From Syntrophomonadaceae bacterium (GTDB taxonomy: Bacteria; Bacillota; Dethiobacteria; DTU022), in contig SKWE01000144.1 of NCBI GenBank assembly GCA_007129055.1, positions 1 through 7,004 of the forward strand: DNA of 7,004 nucleotides, in the 5' to 3' direction. Every line of letters starts with the position of its first letter. Position 1 is the first letter of the stretch. The notes below the pieces were generated by a model. That model was not told the DNA's origin, searched no databases, and saw only the letters and a program-made list of their open reading frames with translations. A program made the position numbers and the translations under genes. Of this stretch, positions 5,750 through 7,004 are shown one piece after another.

Positions 5750-7004
5750 ATGCAATCCAGCACTATACGCCAGCTATTTTTGGACTATTTCAGCTCAAAA
5801 GAACACCTGGTAATACCCAGTTTTTCACTGATACCGCAGAACGACCCCACACTGCTTTTAATCGGGGCAGGAATGGCCCCTTTGAAACCATATTTCACAG
5901 GCGAAAAGAAGCCGCCCCATCCACGGGTGGTCACCTGCCAGAAATGCGTGCGCACCCCGGATATCGACCGGGTTGGGCACACGGGAAGGCACGCCACTTT
6001 TTTTGAAATGCTCGGCAACTTTTCCTTTGGAGATTACTTCAAGGAAGAGGCAATTGCCTGGGCCTGGGACCTGGTTTTAAACGGTTACCGGCTGCCAATC
6101 GAACGTCTCTGGGTCAGCATTTACCAGGACGACGAAGAAGCATTCAAAATCTGGAATGAGCAAATTGGAGTCCCGGCAGACCGTATCGCCCGCCTGGGAA
6201 AAGAAGATAACTTCTGGGAAATTGGGCTCGGGCCGTGCGGGCCCTGCTCTGAAATATATTACGACCTTGGAGAAGAGGCAGGCTGTGGAAAGCCAGACTG
6301 TGCTGTAGGCTGCGATTGCGATCGCTACCTGGAGATCTGGAACCTGGTATTTACCCAGTTCAGCAGGGAAGCCTCGGGCGAGCTGGTTGAACTTAAGCAA
6401 AAGAATATCGATACAGGCGCCGGACTCGAAAGGGTTGCCATGGCTTTGCAGGGTGTTCACTCGCTCTATGAAATAGACATGGTTAAACCGCTCTATGATC
6501 ATTTTTACGGTATTGCCGATAAATCACGCAGGGACCAGCAGGTCCCCCTGCGCATTGTTACTGAGCACAGTCGCGGGACAACATTCATGATTGCCGACGG
6601 GGTAATCCCCTCAAACGAAGGACGCGGCTACGTATTAAGGCGACTCTTAAGGCGGGCGGTGCGCTACGGTAAACTACTCGGTATTAAAGGCAATTTTTTA
6701 ACCGATGCAGTTTCACTTGTATCCGAAACCATGGGCGAAACTTACCCGCAGCTAAATGAACGCCACGACTATATCCGCCAGATTGTTAAGCTGGAAGAAG
6801 AAAAATTCCAGGAAACGCTGGCCCAGGGTATGGATATCCTCGATGGTTACCTGGATAAGATGCAGAAAGAGGGCAATAAACTATTTCCCGGAGATATTGC
6901 CTTCAAACTCTATGATACGTACGGGTTCCCCCTCGACCTGACAGCAGAGATTACCGCTGAAAAAGGGATCGAGATAGATCGCGGCGCTTTTGACAACAAC
7001 CTCA
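5750..7004 (+). CDS. alaS: Alanyl-tRNA synthetase, N-terminal catalytic part (3' truncated by window edge)
   Basis: AlaRS is the class II synthetase that charges tRNA(Ala) with alanine in the cytoplasm. The frame is open from ATG 5750 to the window end: 418 codons plus one base, roughly half of a typical protein. The aminoacylation core is present: AGMAPLKPYFTGEKKP (40-55), CQKCVRTPDI, motif 2 RHATFFEMLGNFSFGDYFK (80-98), LGKEDNFWEIGLGPCGPCSEIYYD (149-172), motif 3 DTGAGLER (221-228), and the helical tRNA-recognition region IADGVIPSNEGRGYVLRRLLRRAVRYG. DTYGFPLDLT near the end leads toward the linker; the editing and C-Ala domains lie beyond the window. Cys179, 184, 188 and 190 form an extra CxxxxCxxxCxC cluster after Cys163/Cys166, a pattern I associate with clostridial AlaRS. 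GGGAGGT six bases upstream fixes the start. yigZ and rarA precede closely, suggesting cotranscription. Confidence 0.98.
   Translation, partial: MQSSTIRQLFLDYFSSKEHLVIPSFSLIPQNDPTLLLIGAGMAPLKPYFTGEKKPPHPRVVTCQKCVRTPDIDRVGHTGRHATFFEMLGNFSFGDYFKEEAIAWAWDLVLNGYRLPIERLWVSIYQDDEEAFKIWNEQIGVPADRIARLGKEDNFWEIGLGPCGPCSEIYYDLGEEAGCGKPDCAVGCDCDRYLEIWNLVFTQFSREASGELVELKQKNIDTGAGLERVAMALQGVHSLYEIDMVKPLYDHFYGIADKSRRDQQVPLRIVTEHSRGTTFMIADGVIPSNEGRGYVLRRLLRRAVRYGKLLGIKGNFLTDAVSLVSETMGETYPQLNERHDYIRQIVKLEEEKFQETLAQGMDILDGYLDKMQKEGNKLFPGDIAFKLYDTYGFPLDLTAEITAEKGIEIDRGAFDNNL

Noticed and set aside
6077..6502. 141-residue open frame on the minus strand
   Set aside because: It lies wholly opposite the alaS catalytic core, which has unmistakable AlaRS motifs; the antisense product resembles no family I recognise and is a coding shadow.

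Overview
This window is a dense stretch of bacterial housekeeping genes, all on the + strand, and it most resembles a Clostridia-type (Bacillota) genome. The reasons are the gene order ruvB – DUF2905 – queA – tgt – yajC, strong purine-rich Shine-Dalgarno sites, mixed ATG/GTG/TTG starts, and an alanyl-tRNA synthetase with the cysteine-rich insert I associate with clostridial AlaRS. Base composition looks moderate by eye; I did not count it. The species cannot be named from this evidence.

Layout. Bases 1-872 hold the 3' part of ruvB (Holliday-junction branch migration motor), whose N-terminus lies upstream of the window. At 897-1115 is a 72-residue, two-helix membrane protein of the DUF2905 family. 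At 1145-2176 and 2240-3376 are queA and tgt, two consecutive enzymes of queuosine tRNA modification. At 3376-3648 is yajC, the small Sec-translocase accessory protein, overlapping tgt by one base. Then follows a 112-base gap (3649-3760), the longest non-coding stretch in the window, dominated by a long hairpin that looks like a terminator or attenuator. At 3761-5095 is rarA/mgsA (AAA+ ATPase of stalled replication forks), overlapped by a YigZ/IMPACT-family gene at 5085-5720. At 5750 alaS begins with a textbook ribosome binding site and runs off the right edge. There is no gene-free stretch above 300 bases.

How the genes relate. The left block (ruvB to yajC) reads as one operon mixing recombination, tRNA wobble-base modification and protein secretion, a combination common in bacteria. 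The right block (rarA, yigZ, alaS) looks like a second transcription unit or a read-through extension past the hairpin. Two AAA+ ATPases acting on damaged or stalled forks (RuvB, RarA) and three tRNA-related enzymes (QueA, Tgt, AlaRS) lie within 7 kb, but I see no evidence that they form a single new system.

No mobile element, CRISPR array, tRNA, rRNA or convincing riboswitch was found. The window is ordinary core genome. The points worth a second look are the yajC-rarA hairpin, a perfect -35 box placed so that tgt could be near-leaderless, a few substitutions at usually conserved positions (RuvB sensor 1, YigZ DDGE motif), the AlaRS cysteine cluster, and the junction of two clusters that are usually separate.
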